From contig DNQL01000161.1 of NCBI GenBank assembly GCA_003500765.1, positions 1 to 7,402 on the forward strand: 7,402 nucleotides of DNA. Reading direction: 5' to 3'. The position numbers and the translations under genes were made by a program. Below, piece by piece: positions 6,154 through 7,402 of this stretch. A model generated the notes under the pieces. It was given only the letters and a program-made list of their open reading frames with translations, did not search any database and was not told where the DNA came from. The DNA is from Elusimicrobiota bacterium (GTDB lineage Bacteria; Elusimicrobiota; Elusimicrobia; Elusimicrobiales; UBA9959). Every line of letters begins with the position of its first letter. Position 1 is the stretch's first letter.

Positions 6154-6881
6154 ACGGAACGGATAACTTCGGCTGGATAGCCGTTTTCGCGATCGCGGCG
6201 GCGGTAGTCAACGGCGCTGGCATCTACGCCATCTATTTCAACGAGCGCTGGGCCGAGCGCGCCAAGGGCTGGCTGATGTGCTTCGCCGCCGGCGTGCTGA
6301 TCTCCTCGCCGCTGATGTTCGCCTTTCCCGAGGCCGTTAAAAAGAACCCGGACGCCGGTTTCGCGGCCCTGGGAGGCTTCCTGTTCATGTTCTTCAGCAA
6401 TAAATTCATACAGCGGACTGCCGGCGAGAGGCATTTGGCCTTCGGCATCACGGCCGTGGAGGGGATAGCCATACATTCTTTCGTCGACGGCGTGATCTAC
6501 GCGGTGACTTTCAGCGTGAGCCTGCTTATAGGGATGGTTTCCGCGCTGGGCCTGGTCATACACGAGTTCGCCGAGGGCGCTATCACTTTCTCTTTCCTGC
6601 TCAAGGGCGGCATGCGCAGAAAAAAAGCCGCCATGTTCGCCTTTTTCGTGGCCGCCCTGACCACGCCGCTCGGGGCTTTCGTCGCTTATCCTTTCGTCAG
6701 CAGCCTGGGGCCCGCCGTGCTGGGCCTGCTGCTCGGCTTTGTCGTGGGCGTGCTGATATATGTCTCCGCTTCTCACCTGCTGCCCGAGGCGCGGGAGCAT
6801 GAGAAGGGACATTCCACGCTGGCTTTCCTGTCCGGGGTGGGAGTTGCGATCGTTATGCTTTTCGCCAGGTACGCGCGTTGA
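6150..6881 (+). CDS. ZIP-family divalent metal transporter
   Basis: A 243-residue inner-membrane protein with about eight hydrophobic segments (roughly 9-29, 41-59, 71-88, 98-119, 121-146, 158-179, 183-208 and 223-240). The two metal-site helices are clear: HSFVDG at 109-114 in TM4 and HEFAEG at 138-143 in TM5. These are the ZIP binuclear motifs (His109, Asp113, His138, Glu139, Glu142). ZIP proteins move Zn, Fe, Mn or related divalent ions into the cytoplasm; selectivity cannot be read here. The loop between TM3 and TM4 is short and lacks the His-rich stretch common in eukaryotic members. I chose ATG 6150 because it overlaps the scaffold gene's stop (ATGA); an in-frame ATG at 6090 lies inside that gene and adds 20 non-homologous residues. 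Its place in the operon suggests that it supplies metal to the cofactor module. Confidence 0.92.
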   Translation: MNGTDNFGWIAVFAIAAAVVNGAGIYAIYFNERWAERAKGWLMCFAAGVLISSPLMFAFPEAVKKNPDAGFAALGGFLFMFFSNKFIQRTAGERHLAFGITAVEGIAIHSFVDGVIYAVTFSVSLLIGMVSALGLVIHEFAEGAITFSFLLKGGMRRKKAAMFAFFVAALTTPLGAFVAYPFVSSLGPAVLGLLLGFVVGVLIYVSASHLLPEAREHEKGHSTLAFLSGVGVAIVMLFARYAR

Positions 6882-6930
6882 ACGCCCGGTCCCGCCGCCG
6901 CTTTGAAATATCGGATGAAGGAGAAATAAC

Positions 6931-7251
6931 ATGAAGATATGCGTTTCCGCGATGGGCGGTTCACTGGACGCCAAAGTGAGCGAGCGGTTCGGCCGCGCGC
7001 CTTACTTCGTCATAGTCGAGAGCGACGATATGACCTTTACCCCGGTGCTCAACGCCGCCGAAAGTATGCAGGGCGGAGCCGGTCCCGAGGCCGTGCGCCA
7101 GGTCACGGAGAAGGGCGCGAAAGTCGTCCTGACCGGGGACCTGGGCCCCAACGCCAAGAACGCGCTGGCCGCGGCCGGCATAACCGGCGTGACGGGCCTC
7201 AAGGGCGAGAGCACCGTCAGGCAGGCCGTAGAGGAGTACCTGAAGAAATGA
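6931..7251 (+). CDS. NifX/NifB-C-terminal-like (dinitrogenase FeMo-cofactor family) protein, short form
   Basis: A 106-residue single-domain protein of the same family as the product encoded at 3705-4079. It opens with MKICVSAMGGSLDAKVSERFG, continues with APYFVIVE and the GAKVVLTGDLGPNAKNALAAAGI block at 62-84, and closes with the helix AVEEYLKK. Unlike its paralogue it has only one cysteine (Cys4), no HGGGG turn (QGGAGPEA instead) and no Cys/His tail, which is the MTH1175-like minimal form. The start is fixed by AAGGAG at 6918-6923, 7 bp before the ATG. It lies 49 bp after the ZIP gene and overlaps the next start by ATGA. The two paralogues probably have different roles, perhaps carrier versus storage or delivery; that is inference. 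Nitrogen fixation is not implied. Confidence 0.9.
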   Translation: MKICVSAMGGSLDAKVSERFGRAPYFVIVESDDMTFTPVLNAAESMQGGAGPEAVRQVTEKGAKVVLTGDLGPNAKNALAAAGITGVTGLKGESTVRQAVEEYLKK

Positions 7252-7402
7252 AACGCGACAGGGTCGCGGCGGACCCCGCCGCTACGGCGCAGACTTTGCT
7301 GGAGATGACCGGCTCGCACTGGGTGCCGGTCTCGTTCCATGACAGTAAGCCCGCGGGCGTGAAGGTGTCGTCCCCTGTTCCGTTCTGCGCCGCGGCGGCC
7401 CG
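7248..7402 (+). CDS. N-terminal part of an unassigned protein, possibly DUF169-like (runs off window end)
   Basis: An ATG at 7248 overlaps the stop of the NifX-like gene (ATGA), and the frame stays open to the last base, giving about 51 residues. The overlap repeats the junction style of this operon, and codon use (high GC at third positions) matches its neighbours, so I take it as a real gene. The product begins MKRDRVAADPAATAQTLLEM, followed by TGSHWVPVSFHDSKPAGVKV and a Pro-Phe-Cys near residue 46. A leading helix, a Pro-Val-Ser/Ala strand and then a Cys before an Ala-rich helix is reminiscent of DUF169 (COG2043) proteins, whose function is unknown. The match is weak because most of the protein is missing. 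Confidence 0.6.
   Translation, partial: MKRDRVAADPAATAQTLLEMTGSHWVPVSFHDSKPAGVKVSSPVPFCAAAA

Noticed and set aside
5946..6974. Long minus-strand open frame (342 codons) opposite the scaffold, ZIP and second NifX-like genes
   Set aside because: It is antisense to three well-recognised genes, its product is low-complexity (rich in Gly, Gln, His and Glu) with no known domain, and such frames are common opposite GC-rich genes.
3705..7251. Nitrogen fixation (nif) cluster
   Set aside because: The two NifX-like proteins are single-domain forms, and no radical SAM NifB, nitrogenase subunit or other nif gene is present. The domain is widespread in organisms that do not fix nitrogen.

Overview
The window comes from a GC-rich, diderm (Gram-negative-type) and probably anaerobic bacterium. 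The diderm reading rests on a LolA-like periplasmic protein and an outer-membrane beta-barrel next to an FtsX/MacB-type permease. The anaerobic reading rests on a cluster of ferredoxin-domain ATPases and small cofactor-binding proteins typical of strict anaerobes. Isoleucine is often encoded by ATA despite the high GC content (13 of 25 Ile codons in the gene at 4080-4919, counted by hand). This unusual habit runs through the whole window. An origin in Elusimicrobiota or a similar lineage is possible, but that is only an impression. All supported genes lie on the + strand, coding is very dense, and no gene-free stretch exceeds about 100 bases.

Region 1 (1-2525) is the end of an envelope operon: the C-terminal part of an FtsX-family ABC permease, a LolA-like lipoprotein-sorting-type protein, and a beta-barrel outer-membrane protein. 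The spacing is tight, and the last two genes overlap by a GTGA junction. Together they look like one inner membrane-periplasm-outer membrane pathway with an unknown cargo.

Region 2 (2526-2619) is the only real regulatory gap. It holds a good sigma70-type promoter (TTGACA, 18 bp, TACTAT) and a perfect 19-bp 9-1-9 palindrome of Fur-box type, placed directly in front of a Fur-family regulator gene.

Region 3 (2620-7402) appears to be one long metal/iron-sulfur operon. In order it holds a Fur-family repressor, a membrane-anchored DUF302 protein, a NifX/ORP-like cofactor-binding protein with a Cys/His tail, two paralogous Mrp/MinD-type ATPases each with an inserted double ferredoxin domain, an IscU-like Fe-S scaffold, a ZIP metal transporter, a second and shorter NifX/ORP-like protein, and the start of a further gene that may be DUF169-like. 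Four junctions are ATGA overlaps and one is an exact stop/start abutment, so translation is probably coupled. The core (ORP-like protein plus paired ferredoxin-ATPases) resembles the orp (orange protein) gene cluster of Desulfovibrio. Here it is combined with a metal importer, an Fe-S scaffold and a Fur-type switch, which suggests a metal-responsive cofactor assembly module. Its product is not known from the sequence.
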